Shown: positions 54,940-64,000 of the stretch, piece by piece
Layout: every line of letters starts with the position of its first letter
How positions within the stretch are numbered: position 1 is the stretch's first letter
DNA from: Streptomyces sp. R44
GTDB lineage: Bacteria > Actinomycetota > Actinomycetes > Streptomycetales > Streptomycetaceae
Length of the DNA stretch: 64,000 nucleotides
Reading direction: 5' to 3'
Assembly (NCBI RefSeq): GCF_041053105.1
Contig: NZ_CP163444.1
Span: forward strand, 8,216,501 to 8,280,500
Position numbers and translations under genes: made by a program
The notes under the pieces: model-generated
Database searches by the model: none
Told to the model about the DNA's origin: nothing
The model's input: only the letters and a program-made list of their open reading frames with translations

Positions 54940-55094
54940 ACGTCAGGACCCGGCCAGCCCTGGCACGGACCCTCGACCGGTGCTTTCCTGAGGGTGAGGA
55001 GGGGCCCGCCCCAGGGACGCGGGGCTGTCCAGGGCCTGCCGCCCGGTGTGAGCGTGGCAGCAGGTCACCACTCGACCGGAAGGCGGTGGACACG

Positions 55095-55994
55095 ATGGAA
55101 TCGCCCCTGGTGGTAGGAGTCGACGGGTCCGACGCCAGTCTCACGGCGTTGGACTGGGCCGTCGACGAAGCGGTACGGCACGGGCTTGCCCTGCGGATCG
55201 TCCACGCCTCGATGTGGGAGCGGTACGAGGGAGTCGTCCCGGCCCGGGGCACGGAACGGCCCTCGGGCCAGGTCCTCGCCGAGAACATCGCCGGCACCGC
55301 GGCCGAACGCGCTCGGCGCCGTGCGCCCGACCTGCCCGTCACCACGGATGTCCTTGCCGAGGACGCCTCCACCGGGCTGCTCAGGGAGGGGCGGGAGGCT
55401 TCGATCCTCGTCGTCGGATCCCGTGGGCGCGGAGAGTTCGCGGACCTTCTGCTCGGCTCCGTCAGCCTCGTCGTGGCCGCCCGGGCCAACGGCCCGGTCG
55501 TCGTCGTACGTGGGGACCGGCAGGCCCTGGAGGCACGCCACGGGCGTGTCCTGCTCGGCGTCGGCGAGCACGACGTGGACGCGCCGGCTGTACGGTTCGC
55601 CTTCCGCGAGGCGACGGTCCGGGACGCGGAACTCGACGTCGTCCGCGCCTGGCGACGACCGGCGCATGGACCGGCCGACCACCTGCCGACGAAGCGAGCC
55701 GGGGCAGCCCACCTCGTGGAGGAGTCCACCGAACTGCTCGACAAGGCCCTTGGGACCGCGGCGTCCGAACATCCCCGGGTTCGCCTGCGCAGGAGCTCGG
55801 TCGAGGGCCCCGCCCACACGATACTGACCGAGCGCTCGGCCGCCGCCGACCTGCTGGTCGTCGGGGCACGGCGCAGGGACGGGCTCATCGGCCTGGAACT
55901 CGGCAGGGTCGCCCACCGGGCCCTGCACCACGCCTCGTGCCCGGTCGCCGTCGTACCCCAGGGGCGTTCCGAGAGCACGGAAGGAGAGGCGTGA
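55095..55994 (+). CDS. universal stress protein, two USP domains
   Basis: 299 aa from ATG 55095. Domain 1 (~1-145) starts MESPLVVGVDGSDASLTALDWAVDEA and has the ATP-binding GSRGRGEFADLLLGSVS loop. Domain 2 (~150-290) starts VLLGVGEHDVDAPAVRFA with a less regular GARRRDGLIGLELGRVA loop. The layout matches DosR-regulon double USPs such as Rv2623. By family it binds ATP and helps survival under hypoxia and starvation. Two DosR-like boxes precede it. The stop overlaps a short frame. Confidence 0.9.
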   Translation: MESPLVVGVDGSDASLTALDWAVDEAVRHGLALRIVHASMWERYEGVVPARGTERPSGQVLAENIAGTAAERARRRAPDLPVTTDVLAEDASTGLLREGREASILVVGSRGRGEFADLLLGSVSLVVAARANGPVVVVRGDRQALEARHGRVLLGVGEHDVDAPAVRFAFREATVRDAELDVVRAWRRPAHGPADHLPTKRAGAAHLVEESTELLDKALGTAASEHPRVRLRRSSVEGPAHTILTERSAAADLLVVGARRRDGLIGLELGRVAHRALHHASCPVAVVPQGRSESTEGEA

Positions 55995-56089
55995 CGAACA
56001 CCCCGGCGACCGACGCGCTCCCCGCCCGGCACGCCGTGCGGCTCTGCAGGCCGGGCGTGATCGAAGAGGTCACCATCGCCGGTCAGTAG
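55991..56089 (+). CDS. short open frame coupled to the USP gene, possible truncated gene
   Basis: 32 codons from GTG 55991, with a 4-nt overlap with the USP stop. The peptide ends in [14 protein letters not shown]. The overlap is typical of genuine coupled genes, but the frame stops at TAG just before a fumC relic, so it probably is the start of a gene that lost its remainder. Confidence 0.3.
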   Translation: MTNTPATDALPARHAVRLCRPGVIEEVTIAGQ

Positions 56090-56090
56090 T

Positions 56091-56201
56091 GCTTCCACCG
56101 AGGTCCAGTCCGGTGAGCTCGACGAACACTTCGTCGTCGACGTCTTCCAGACCGGTAGCGGCACCAACACCGACATGAACGCCAACGAGGTCGCTCGGTA
56201 G
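56091..56201 (+). pseudogene. fumC: relic of class II fumarase (fumC)
   Basis: Read in frame from 56091, 36 codons give a segment with [20 protein letters not shown] and then DMNANEVAR, ended by TAG. [18 protein letters not shown] is the diagnostic substrate-binding stretch (residues ~90-110 of ~465) of fumarase C and aspartase. Nothing else of fumC is recognisable on either side, so this is a deletion remnant of an ancestral gene. Confidence 0.75.
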
Positions 56202-56460
56202 CGGACGTCGCCACCGCCGAGTGGACGCGGACGGAGATCTGCGGCTGACAGCACCGGAGCCGTGGCGCCATGGGCCGGTCGGTCCAGGTGCGGCCCGTTC
56301 GGCCCCGTAGGACAGCCCCGTTGGACGCTGCGCGATGTGACCTCGCGGGCGGACGATGGGGTTACGGAGTCGGACCGGCCCGTGACCCGGTCCACCGCCC
56401 GTCCGTACCGACTCGGGTCCACGACGACCGTCCGAGGGCCCCGGAACGAGGAGCAGAACA
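56202..56460. other. intergenic stretch between the fumC relic and hsp20
   Basis: No supported gene. It ends with CGAGGAGCAGAACA before ATG 56461, the ribosome binding site of the Hsp20 gene. It may include decayed sequence. Nothing repetitive was seen. Confidence 0.4.
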
Positions 56461-56916
56461 ATGGCCGGAGGCAGGGTGGAACGCAGGCACAGCCTCTTCC
56501 CCGACTTCAACGACTGGTTCGACCGGGAGTTCCCGGGGCTGCCCGGGTGGCGACCCGCGACGGCCGCGCACTCCATCCCGGTGGAGGTGACCAGCGGCGC
56601 CGACGGGTACGTGTTGCGGGCCGAGCTGCCCGGGATGGACCCCGACGACTTCACCCTCACCGTCGACGACAACCTGATCACGGTGAGTGCGGAGCACAGC
56701 GAGAGCGAGGAGGGCAAAGAGCACTCGGAGTTCCGCTACGGATCCTTCCGCCGGACCGTGCGTCTTCCGGCCACGATCCCGGCCGACGACGTCGAGGCGT
56801 CGTACGCGGACGGCATCCTCACCGTCCGCATCCCGATGCCCGAAGAGGAGACCGGCGCCGCGCGCACCATCCCGGTGAAGCGAGGCGGCACCCCACCCGA
56901 GGGCACCACGCCGTGA
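56461..56916 (+). CDS. Hsp20/alpha-crystallin small heat shock protein
   Basis: 151 aa from ATG 56461 with GAGGAG upstream. A short N-terminal arm has FPDFNDWFDREFPGLPGW. The alpha-crystallin domain (~38-130) has IPVEVTSGADGYVLRAELPGM and YGSFRRTVRLPATI, with the A-x-x-x-nGvL-type motif YADGILTVRIP. A short tail carries TIPVKRG. It holds unfolded proteins under stress and is the family of the DosR-controlled HspX. Confidence 0.92.
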   Translation: MAGGRVERRHSLFPDFNDWFDREFPGLPGWRPATAAHSIPVEVTSGADGYVLRAELPGMDPDDFTLTVDDNLITVSAEHSESEEGKEHSEFRYGSFRRTVRLPATIPADDVEASYADGILTVRIPMPEEETGAARTIPVKRGGTPPEGTTP

Positions 56917-57047
56917 ATCCCAAGGGGAGACTTCCGCAACCGGGCACGGATCCAGGAGCGGACCCATCCATCGGAACCGACCTCGACGCCAGGTGCTGAC
57001 AGGTGTCGCCGGCCTGTCAGGGCGGCCACCCCACCCAGAGGTGCGAT

Positions 57048-57641
57048 ATGGACCACCACAAGCGGTCGGAACCGCGACTCACGCCGTCCGGGCGTGGACC
57101 TGGCGGACGCGCCGCTCTGATCCTCGTCCTGATGATCTCCCTGATCTGCGGTGCCGTGGCCGCCGCGAGCCTGTGGAGTTCCGGAGCCAGGGCCGACCGT
57201 GAACTCGCCGCCCACCGCCATCAGGTGCGGGCGACCACCACCGGGCCGGCCAAGGATCCGCCCGTGGCCACCCGGTTCGGGTCGACACCGAGCTCCGTCG
57301 CGCCCGCGGTCTGGGAACAGCCCGATCACGTCCGTCGGTCCGGCACCGTCCACGTTCCTCCGCGCACGCCCCAGGGCGTCACGGTGACGATCTGGGTGGA
57401 CGACACCGGCACCCCCGCTCGCCCCCCGGGCAGTGCCGCCGACCGTGTGCTGACCTCGATCTCGGGCGGGGTCGTCGCCACGGCCGCCGTCGGAGCGATG
57501 GGGGCCGGCGCGCTCCTCCTCGTACGACGGCGGACCGAAGTCCGCCGGCTCGCGGCTTGGGAACGGGAGTGGGAACAGGTCGAACCCGTGTGGTCCGGTC
57601 GCTTCCGCCGGGGGCGCGCTCCGGGGGCCGACGACGACTGA
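57048..57641 (+). CDS. Rv1733c-like membrane protein
   Basis: 197 aa from ATG 57048. It has a first helix (~27-50, ALILVLMISLICGAVAAASLW), an extracytoplasmic domain (~50-145) with HVPPRTPQGVTVTIWVDDTGTP, a second helix (VATAAVGAMGAGALLLV) and a cytosolic tail RRLAAWEREWEQVEPVWS. This arrangement matches Rv1733c, a DosR-regulon membrane protein of M. tuberculosis. Function unknown. Confidence 0.85.
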   Translation: MDHHKRSEPRLTPSGRGPGGRAALILVLMISLICGAVAAASLWSSGARADRELAAHRHQVRATTTGPAKDPPVATRFGSTPSSVAPAVWEQPDHVRRSGTVHVPPRTPQGVTVTIWVDDTGTPARPPGSAADRVLTSISGGVVATAAVGAMGAGALLLVRRRTEVRRLAAWEREWEQVEPVWSGRFRRGRAPGADDD

Positions 57642-57760
57642 CCGCGCGGCGCCTTCAGCGGCGAGCAGCCACGACTTGACCAGCCACAGCGCCGGCGGGC
57701 AGCGTCGCCGACGACCGTGGGGGTCGTCAGATCCGCGACACTCCGGTGCCCCATCGCTCG

Positions 57761-58417
57761 TCATCTGCCCACGCCCTCGGTGGTGAGCTCGCACCGTACG
57801 TCCACCACGCCTTCGACAGCCCGCGCCAGGCGTTCCGCGAGGGGGATGCGGGAGCTGTCGCGCACGGTGCCGGACAGGGTCACGACACCGCCGTCGACAC
57901 GGACGTCGACCTGGGAGCGAGAGAGGGGGAACAAGTGCTCGATGACCTCGCGGCGCACCTCGGCGGCGAGGTCGTCGTCCGTCCGGAGGAAGACCTTGAG
58001 GAGGTCGGAGCGGCTCACGATCCCCTGGATCGTGCCGCTCCCGTCGACGACCGGCAGCCGCTTGACGCGATGGGCGGCCATGAGGCGTGCGGCCTGGGGA
58101 AGTGATGCCTCGCGGCCGATGGTGACAGCGGGAGTGGTCATCAGGTCGTCGGCCCGGCGAGAGCCGGCCCTGGCCGTGGCGTCGCCCCTGCGCAGCTGCT
58201 CGACGAGGCCGAGGCGGTGGTCGTGGAACTCCTCCTTGAGGAGCAGATCGGCCTCGGAGACCACTCCGACGACGCGGCCCTCGCCCTCGACCACGGGCAC
58301 GGCGGTGACCTTCCACCGCTCCATGGTGGTGACGATCTCCTTGAACTCCGCGCCGGGCAGGACGGCGACGACCTTCTTGGTCATCACGTCGGCGACGGTG
58401 AACGGCTGGGTGGTCAT
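57761..58417 (-). CDS. CBS-domain pair with C-terminal BON domain
   Basis: 218 aa from ATG 58417 with GGAGAGAG upstream. CBS 1 (~5-60: VADVMTKKVVAVLPGAEFKEIVTTM, VGVVSEADLLLKEE) and CBS 2 (~88-145: MTTPAVTIGREASLPQAARLM, GIVSRSDLLKVFLR). A BON-like domain (~150-215) has VRVDGGVVTLSGTVRDSSRIPLAERLARAV. Paired CBS proteins bind adenosine nucleotides. The related Hrp1 (Rv2626c) is a DosR-regulon protein. Role inferred. Confidence 0.9.
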   Translation of the reverse strand: MTTQPFTVADVMTKKVVAVLPGAEFKEIVTTMERWKVTAVPVVEGEGRVVGVVSEADLLLKEEFHDHRLGLVEQLRRGDATARAGSRRADDLMTTPAVTIGREASLPQAARLMAAHRVKRLPVVDGSGTIQGIVSRSDLLKVFLRTDDDLAAEVRREVIEHLFPLSRSQVDVRVDGGVVTLSGTVRDSSRIPLAERLARAVEGVVDVRCELTTEGVGR

Positions 58418-58577
58418 GACTCTCTCCTCAGCGGGCGTACGCGAGGGTTTCCGCGCCGACGCGCGGGATGAGGCGGTCCGGAGCGTCCGAGTGGTGCTCA
58501 TGGTGTCCTCCAGCCCTTCCTCACATGGTCCCGCGCGGCGGGCGGGCACGGGGAGGGCCGCGCAGGTCCGATTGGCG

Positions 58578-58591
58578 CGGCCGAAGGGCCC
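58578..58591 (-). promoter_or_regulatory. weak DosR/OsdR-like box upstream of the CBS-BON gene
   Basis: CGGCCGAAGGGCCC on the plus strand, three mismatches to the DosR core. It lies 161 nt before the CBS-BON start and just after the stop of the MBL-fold gene, so a small terminator hairpin (GGCC..GGCC) is an equally good explanation. Confidence 0.2.
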
Positions 58592-58594
58592 GCC

Positions 58595-60022
58595 TCAGCG
58601 GACCAGGACGGCCTCCCCGGAGCGGGGGACGACGGCCGTCCAGCCCAGTTCGTGGTCGATGCGGTCGCGCAGTGCCTCGGACGCGGCCGGTTCGCCGTGG
58701 ACGAGGTAGGTGGTGTGCGGGGGAGGGGCGCCGCGCAGCCAGTCGATGATGTGGCCGGCGTCGGCGTGGGCCGAGAAGTGGGGGACGTCGGCGACCTCGG
58801 CCCGTACGGGCACGTACTCGCCGAACATCTTGAGCGTCCGGGCGCCGTCCACCAGGTCCCGTGCCCGGGTGCCGGCCGCGGCGAAGCCGACCACGAGGAC
58901 GGCGTTGCGCGGATCGGGGAGCAGTCGGTGGAGGTGGTGCAGGACGCGGCCGCCGGTGGCCATGCCGGCCGAGGAGACGATGACGGCGGGGCCCTCTGCC
59001 TCGTTGATCTCGATGGAATCCTGGACGGTGCGCGCGGCGAGGAACGGCGCGGGGCTCAGCGCGGCCTCTCCCTCGGCGAGGATCTCCGGCCGCAGCTCGG
59101 GGGAGCGCTCGCGCACCGCGTCCCGGTAGACGTCGAGGGCGGCCAGGGCCATGGGGCTGTCCACGTACACGGGGACCGACCGGGGCAGGCCGCCGGTGTC
59201 GCGCAGCCGGCTCAGTTCGTGCAGGACGACCTCGGTACGGTCGATCGCGAACGCCGGGATGACGATGGTGCCGCCGCGGGCGAGGGCGCGGGAGATGACG
59301 GCGGCGAACTCGGACCGGGCGGACTCCTGGTCGTGGCGCCGGTCGCCGTACGTGGACTCCACGAGCAGCGCGTTCGCGCCCGAGAACGGCTCGGGCGGCA
59401 GCAGCAGTGGGTGTCCGGGCCGCCCCAGGTCTCCGGAGAAGGCCAGGGTGTGGCCGTCCTCCAGGGTCAGGTGCGCCCACGCGGAACCGAGGATGTGTCC
59501 GCCGTGGTGGAGGGTCAGCCGGTTGCCGGCCATGATCTCGACGTCCTCGCCGATCGGGACGGGGTCGAAGTACGCCAGCGTCTTCTCGACGTCGGAGTCG
59601 TCGTAGAGAGGCTCGGCCGGGCGGTGCTTGGACCAGCCGTGCTCGTCGGCGTGCCGGGCGGCCTCCATCTGGAGGCGGGCGCTGTCGCGCAGCACGATCC
59701 CTGCCAGCCGGGCGGTGTGGGCGGTGGTGAGGATCGGTCCCCGGAAGCCTTGCCGGACCAGACGGGGCAGGTAGCCGCAGTGGTCCAGATGTGCATGGGT
59801 CACCACCACGGCGTCGAGGTCGGCGGCGTCGCGGGCGAACCGCTCCCAGTTGCGCCGCCGCAAGGTCGCGAAACCCTGGAAGAGACCGCAGTCGAGGAGG
59901 ATCCGGGCATGGTCGCTCTCGACCAGGAACTTGCTTCCCGTGACCGTACCCACCCCGCCCAGGAAGCTGAGCAGTGCCGGTCGAGAGGCGGTGGGAGCCG
60001 GGTTCGGGGCTGTCTCGGACAT
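58595..60022 (-). CDS. MBL-fold beta-CASP RNA metallo-hydrolase (CPSF-like)
   Basis: 475 aa from ATG 60022 behind AGGAGGG. The MBL motifs are [12 protein letters not shown] (~74-85, HxHxDH), a middle GGHILGSAW and [11 protein letters not shown] with His/Asp ligands. The beta-CASP insert has [29 protein letters not shown] and VDSPMA, and [17 protein letters not shown] carries the late His. These are motifs of prokaryotic CPSF-type ribonucleases, so it should process RNA. It is common in DevR/OsdR-type stress islands. Confidence 0.9.
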   Translation of the reverse strand: MSETAPNPAPTASRPALLSFLGGVGTVTGSKFLVESDHARILLDCGLFQGFATLRRRNWERFARDAADLDAVVVTHAHLDHCGYLPRLVRQGFRGPILTTAHTARLAGIVLRDSARLQMEAARHADEHGWSKHRPAEPLYDDSDVEKTLAYFDPVPIGEDVEIMAGNRLTLHHGGHILGSAWAHLTLEDGHTLAFSGDLGRPGHPLLLPPEPFSGANALLVESTYGDRRHDQESARSEFAAVISRALARGGTIVIPAFAIDRTEVVLHELSRLRDTGGLPRSVPVYVDSPMALAALDVYRDAVRERSPELRPEILAEGEAALSPAPFLAARTVQDSIEINEAEGPAVIVSSAGMATGGRVLHHLHRLLPDPRNAVLVVGFAAAGTRARDLVDGARTLKMFGEYVPVRAEVADVPHFSAHADAGHIIDWLRGAPPPHTTYLVHGEPAASEALRDRIDHELGWTAVVPRSGEAVLVR

Positions 60023-60193
60023 GGCCAGCCCTCCTTCTGTGGGGGCCGGTCTCCACCCTCGCATCCGGCCGGCCGATCCAGAGGGTCCGAGCGGGTCCTT
60101 TCGGGGGCCGACCGGCTCATGCGCCGCAGGGGGGCTCCGCGGAGCCTGGTGCCGAGGACCGTAGCGATGCGCGACAGGAAGTGGGTGGACGCC

Positions 60194-61273
60194 ATGAAGG
60201 CACTCGTCTTCCAGGGACCGGGCCGTATGGACTGGCGGGATGTGCCCGATCCGGTCATCAAGGACCCTGGCGACGCGATCGTGCGGGTCGACGTGGTCAC
60301 CATCTGCGGCACGGACCTGCACATCCTGAAGGGGGACGTGCCGGAGGTGACGCCCGGCCGGGTCCTCGGGCACGAGGCGGTCGGCACGGTGGTCGAGACC
60401 GGAGGCGACGTCCGCACGGTGCGACCGGGCGACCGCGTCCTGATCTCCTGCATCTCCGCCTGCGGCAGGTGCCGCTTCTGCCGTGAAGGCCGCTACGGGC
60501 AGTGCCGGGGCGGAGGCGGCTGGATCCTCGGCCACACGGTCGACGGCACCCAGGCGGAGTACGTCCGGGTTCCTTTCGCCGATCTGTCCGTCCACCCGCT
60601 GCCGGAATCGATCGACAGCTTCGACGCCGTCCTGCTCGCCGACATCTTCCCCACCGCCTACGAGGTCGGCGTCCTGAACGGCGCCGTGCGCCCCGCCGAC
60701 ACGGTGGTCGTCGTCGGTGCGGGCCCCATCGGTCTCGCCGCCATCGCCACCGCCCGGTTCTACAGCCCGGGACGGATCGTCGCCGTCGACCTGGCCGAGT
60801 CGCGGCTGGCCGCTGCCCGCACCCTGGGCGCGGACGCCACCGTGAACGCCGCCGAAGGCCCGGAGCAACTGGTCACGGACCTGACCGACGGCCTCGGCGC
60901 CGACGTCGTCATGGAGGCCGTCGGCGTCCCCGATGCCTTCGAGATGTGCACACGGATGGTCCGGCCCGGCGGCAGGGTCGCCAACATCGGCGTCCACGGC
61001 AAGCCGGCGGCCCTCCACCTCGAAGACCTCTGGATCAAGGACGTCACCATCACCACCGGACTCGTGGACACCTCGTCCACGCCCATGCTGTTGCGCATGC
61101 TGGCCGGCGGGCGGCTGCCGTCGGCAGAGCTGGTCACTCACCGCTTCGAGCTGGGGGAGATGGAGGAGGCGTACGACGTCTTCGGCAGCGCGGCCGAGAC
61201 CGGAGCCATCAAAGTCGCGCTGGGCGGCCCGCAGCACACGGTCGTGAGCTTTCCCGACCCGCCGCTGGCCTGA
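60194..61273 (+). CDS. zinc-dependent alcohol dehydrogenase (MDR family)
   Basis: 359 aa from ATG 60194 (ATG 60167 is possible). Catalytic zinc ligands are in ICGTDLH (Cys, ~37) and GHEAVG (His-Glu, ~62); the structural zinc site has four Cys ([15 protein letters not shown]). The NAD-binding motif [19 protein letters not shown] lies at ~173-191. By family it oxidises an alcohol or reduces an aldehyde. A zinc ADH also sits in the known S. coelicolor hypoxia island. Its stop overlaps the next ATG by one base. Confidence 0.9.
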   Translation: MKALVFQGPGRMDWRDVPDPVIKDPGDAIVRVDVVTICGTDLHILKGDVPEVTPGRVLGHEAVGTVVETGGDVRTVRPGDRVLISCISACGRCRFCREGRYGQCRGGGGWILGHTVDGTQAEYVRVPFADLSVHPLPESIDSFDAVLLADIFPTAYEVGVLNGAVRPADTVVVVGAGPIGLAAIATARFYSPGRIVAVDLAESRLAAARTLGADATVNAAEGPEQLVTDLTDGLGADVVMEAVGVPDAFEMCTRMVRPGGRVANIGVHGKPAALHLEDLWIKDVTITTGLVDTSSTPMLLRMLAGGRLPSAELVTHRFELGEMEEAYDVFGSAAETGAIKVALGGPQHTVVSFPDPPLA

Positions 61274-63720
61274 TGAAAGGCCCGGGGTCTCGGCCGCCGG
61301 ACGGTGTCGTCCGCGACACCGACGCGCGGATGACGAGCGGCTGGACGTGGAGTTACGACCGGTACGAGCCGGAGCGCGAGCGGCTGGTGGAAGCGCTCTG
61401 CACCCTGGGCAACGGCCGGTTCGCCACCCGGGGCTCCGCTCCCGAGTGCACGGCCGGGACCACGCACTACCCGGGCACCTATCTGGCCGGCTGCTACGAC
61501 CGGCTCACCTCGGTCGTCGCAGGCGAGCGGGTCGAGAACGAGGACCTCGTCAACCTTCCGAACTGGACGCTTCTGCGATATCGCTGCCGGCCGGACGACG
61601 GCCCCGCCGGTGACTGGCTGACGCCCGACTCCGGGGAGCTGCGCCACTCCGACGTGCGTCTGGATCTGCGCGCGGGAGTCCTCACCCGGCGCCTGTTCTT
61701 CGAGGACGCCCGCGGGCGGGGTCTGCGCGTCAGCCACCTCCGCATCGTGCACATGGGAGACGCCGGCCTCGCGGCCCAGTGCACGCTGTTCCGCGCCTAC
61801 GGCTGGAGCGGTTCCGTCGAGGTGCAGTCCGTCCTCGACGGAGCCGTCACCAACGCCGGAGTGGAGCGCTACAGGCACCTCGACGGGTGTCATCTCACGG
61901 ACCACCGGACGGGATTCGAGTCCGGCGGTGTCGCCTGGGTCTCCTGCCGCACCGTCGACCCGGGCATCGGGATCACCATGGCCGTGCGCACGGTCACCCG
62001 CCCCGCGCGGTCCGCGCGGGAGGCGGCGACCGGTACCGGCACCGTGCAGACCTTCCACCTGCCGATCGTTCCCCGCCGCTCTGCGATGGTCGTGAAGACT
62101 CTTGCGCTGCACACCTCGATGGACTGGCCCGCCGTCGACCCGCTCTCCGCAGCCGTCGACGTGATCGCTCGTGCCCCGGCCTTTCCCAGGCTGTTGTCCG
62201 CCCACAGGGCGGCCTGGCAGCGCGTCTGGGAGCAGGCGGAGTTGCATGCGCCCGGCGAGGCGGGCCGCATCCTGCGGCTGCACGTGTTCCACCTGCTGCA
62301 GACGCTCTCCCCGCACACGGCGGAACTCGACGTGGGCGTTCCCGCGCGCGGACTGCACGGTGAGGCGTACCGGGGGCACGTCTTCTGGGACGAGCTCTTC
62401 GTCCTGCCCTACCTCGACCTGCACTTCCCCGAGGTGGCCCGGGCGCTGCTCATGTACCGGCACCGCCGACTGCCGGCAGCGCGCGAGGCCGCCCGCCTCG
62501 CCGGCCGACAGGGGGCCATGTATCCGTGGCAGAGCGCGAGTTCAGGGCGGGAGGAGACGCAGGTGCTGCATCTCAACCCGCGCTCGGGGCGCTGGTTGGC
62601 CGACCACTCCCGGCTGCAGCGCCATGTGGGCTCCGCCGTCGCGTTCAACGTCTGGCGGTACGCGCAGGCCACCGGCGACCGCGGATTCCTCCACTCCGCC
62701 GGTGCGGAGACCCTCCTGGAGGTCGCCCGCTTCTGGGCCGGGGCCGCCGCCCTCGATCCGGCGCTGGGCCGCTACCGGATCCGAGGGGTCGTGGGACCCG
62801 ACGAGTACCACGACGCCTATCCCGAGGCGACGCTCCCGGGCATCGACGACAACGCCTACACCAACGCGACCGCCGCCTGGGTGCTCGCGCGCGGCCTCGA
62901 CCTGCTCGGCGAACTGCCCGAGGCCCGCCGCTCGGAACTCTCGGAGCAACTGTCCCTGGACGCCGCCGAACTCGACCGCTGGGAGGACGTCTCCTGTCGC
63001 CTCCACGTGCCCTTCCACCAGGGTGTGGTGAGCCAGTTCGAGGGCTACGGCGACCTGGCGGAGCTCGACTGGGAGGCGTACCGGACCCGGTACGGCGACA
63101 TCCGCAGACTCGACCGAATCCTGGAGGCCGAGGGCGACACGGTCAACCGCTACCAGGCGTCGAAGCAGGCCGACACCCTCATGCTCGGCTACCTCTTCCG
63201 GCCCGATGAGCTGCACGGTCTGTTCGGACGGCTCGGCTACGCGCTGGACGACGGGGTGTGGCGTGCGACCGTCGCGTACTACCTGAGCCGCACCAGCCAC
63301 GGATCGACCCTCAGCAGTCTCGTCCACGGGTGGGTGCTGGCCCGGCTGATGGGCGCCGACGCCTGGCGGTACTGCGAGGAGGCCCTGCTCGCCGACGTGG
63401 CCGACGTCCAGGGCGGCACGACCGGGGAGGGCGTCCATCTCGGCGCGATGGCGGGCACGATCGACCTCGTCGAACGCGGGATCACCGGTCTGGAAACGGG
63501 ACCCGAAGGGCTTCGGGTGGCGCCGGTGCCGCTTGCCGAGATCCCACGGTTCACGTTCACCCTGTGCGTCGGCCGTCATCGAGGCGTGCGCCTGAGGATT
63601 CTTCCCGGGCGGCTGGCCATCCGCGTTCCCGGCTCGCCCGCGGGCCCGCTCGCCGTCGTTCTCCCCGGCGACCGAAGGGTCACCGTCGCACCCGGACAGG
63701 AGCGGTGGTTCCGTCTGTGA
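61273..63720 (+). CDS. GH65 family disaccharide phosphorylase
   Basis: 815 aa from ATG 61273 (ATGs at 61330 or later also possible). N-terminal beta-sandwich (~1-280), a linker, and an alpha/alpha barrel (~300-700): [21 protein letters not shown] with the general-acid Glu511, [15 protein letters not shown], and [18 protein letters not shown], the phosphate-binding motif. A small C-terminal beta domain follows. By family it phosphorolyses maltose, trehalose, kojibiose or nigerose. Which one cannot be told from sequence by eye. It is probably co-transcribed with the alcohol dehydrogenase. Confidence 0.9.
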   Translation: MKGPGSRPPDGVVRDTDARMTSGWTWSYDRYEPERERLVEALCTLGNGRFATRGSAPECTAGTTHYPGTYLAGCYDRLTSVVAGERVENEDLVNLPNWTLLRYRCRPDDGPAGDWLTPDSGELRHSDVRLDLRAGVLTRRLFFEDARGRGLRVSHLRIVHMGDAGLAAQCTLFRAYGWSGSVEVQSVLDGAVTNAGVERYRHLDGCHLTDHRTGFESGGVAWVSCRTVDPGIGITMAVRTVTRPARSAREAATGTGTVQTFHLPIVPRRSAMVVKTLALHTSMDWPAVDPLSAAVDVIARAPAFPRLLSAHRAAWQRVWEQAELHAPGEAGRILRLHVFHLLQTLSPHTAELDVGVPARGLHGEAYRGHVFWDELFVLPYLDLHFPEVARALLMYRHRRLPAAREAARLAGRQGAMYPWQSASSGREETQVLHLNPRSGRWLADHSRLQRHVGSAVAFNVWRYAQATGDRGFLHSAGAETLLEVARFWAGAAALDPALGRYRIRGVVGPDEYHDAYPEATLPGIDDNAYTNATAAWVLARGLDLLGELPEARRSELSEQLSLDAAELDRWEDVSCRLHVPFHQGVVSQFEGYGDLAELDWEAYRTRYGDIRRLDRILEAEGDTVNRYQASKQADTLMLGYLFRPDELHGLFGRLGYALDDGVWRATVAYYLSRTSHGSTLSSLVHGWVLARLMGADAWRYCEEALLADVADVQGGTTGEGVHLGAMAGTIDLVERGITGLETGPEGLRVAPVPLAEIPRFTFTLCVGRHRGVRLRILPGRLAIRVPGSPAGPLAVVLPGDRRVTVAPGQERWFRL

Positions 63721-63978
63721 GAAGTGACTCCGCCCCTGAGAAGCGGTTCAGCCGAAGCGGAGCACCTCGGAGACGGCCGGCGAGCGTCGCCACGCCTCGT
63801 GGCGCTCGGCCGCACCGGAGTCGCCACGGGTGACGAACCGGCTTCCCCGGGCGCCGCGCGACTCGTCCGCACCGCCTTTCATGGGACGAATCCGGCTGGA
63901 GAGTCGGGGGCACCGGAACTACCGTGAGTACGTGCCCGTCAGGCGAGAACCGCGCGCTCGGCGTGCCCGGAGGTGGTG
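63721..63978. other. intergenic end of the window without a supported gene
   Basis: Frames here are short and of poor composition. No clear hairpin or repeat was seen. Confidence 0.4.
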
Positions 63979-64000
63979 ATGGAGCACGAGGGGCCGGTGC
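63979..64000 (+). CDS. possible start of a further gene, cut by the window edge
   Basis: ATG 63979 has GGAGG 5 nt upstream and opens with Met-Glu-His-Glu-Gly-Pro-Val before the window ends. Only seven codons are visible, so the call is tentative. Confidence 0.3.

Noticed and set aside
63724..63927. 67-aa frame after the GH65 gene
   Set aside because: No ribosome binding site, poor composition and no motif.
1..64000. Mobile element, prophage or CRISPR locus
   Set aside because: No transposase, integrase, phage structural gene, Cas gene, tRNA-edge repeat or regular spacer array was recognised by eye.

Overview
The window is very GC-rich actinobacterial chromosome, most likely Streptomyces or a close relative. 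The signs are the strong G/C preference at third codon positions, many GTG starts and 4-nt ATGA/GTGA gene overlaps, an LAXTG sortase substrate, a SigC-type ECF sigma factor, Rv1733c-like and DUF2319 proteins, and a rare TTA codon. I saw no tRNA, rRNA, CRISPR array, integrase or insertion sequence.

Layout. 1-6.5 kb: the tail of a GH20 hexosaminidase with a discoidin domain, a PLP decarboxylase with a TTA codon, a hypothetical gene, a large LAXTG-anchored surface protein and another hypothetical gene. 6.6-10.4 kb: a decayed copper island with a copA-type ATPase broken by three internal deletions, a His-tailed membrane peptide, a SigC-like sigma factor and a His/Met-rich membrane protein. 10.6-17.7 kb: an MFS/GH88-like pair and an acyl-CoA module (ACAD10/11-like dehydrogenase, duplicated CaiB-type CoA-transferase, AMP-forming ligase). 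17.7-20.0 kb: a Zn/Mn ABC importer operon. 20.4-30.6 kb: a membrane protein, a ferredoxin/ferredoxin-reductase/P450 cassette, and membrane or stress genes (BrkB, CsbD, CPBP protease, DUF2319 hydrolase).

30.8-45.7 kb holds the centrepiece: a 15-gene operon for a group 1h (former group 5) high-affinity [NiFe] hydrogenase. It has hypX first, then hhyS and hhyL, five accessory genes of little-known function (NifU-like, DUF5947, DUF6084, an unnamed 465-aa protein and a DUF6893 micro-protein), a maturation protease and hypABFCDE. Most junctions overlap by 4 nt. The small subunit has Cys-Asp-Gly-Asp where other hydrogenases have Cys-x-x-Cys, as expected for the Asp-ligated proximal cluster of this oxygen-tolerant group. 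HypX could supply the CO ligand from formyl-tetrahydrofolate in air. No membrane electron acceptor is encoded, so how electrons leave the enzyme is open.

45.7-54.8 kb: two small overlapping genes (one a zinc ribbon), a SulP transporter, a DinB-like protein, an MFS/ArsR pair around a clear operator palindrome, and a FtsX-type ABC exporter. 55-63.7 kb is a stress island whose families match the mycobacterial DosR dormancy regulon (double USP, Hsp20, Rv1733c-like, CBS-BON), with a beta-CASP ribonuclease-like protein, a zinc alcohol dehydrogenase and a GH65 phosphorylase. A short fumC relic lies inside it, and DosR-like boxes precede the USP gene. Atmospheric hydrogen use next to a dormancy-type island fits a persistence lifestyle. 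That link is inference.
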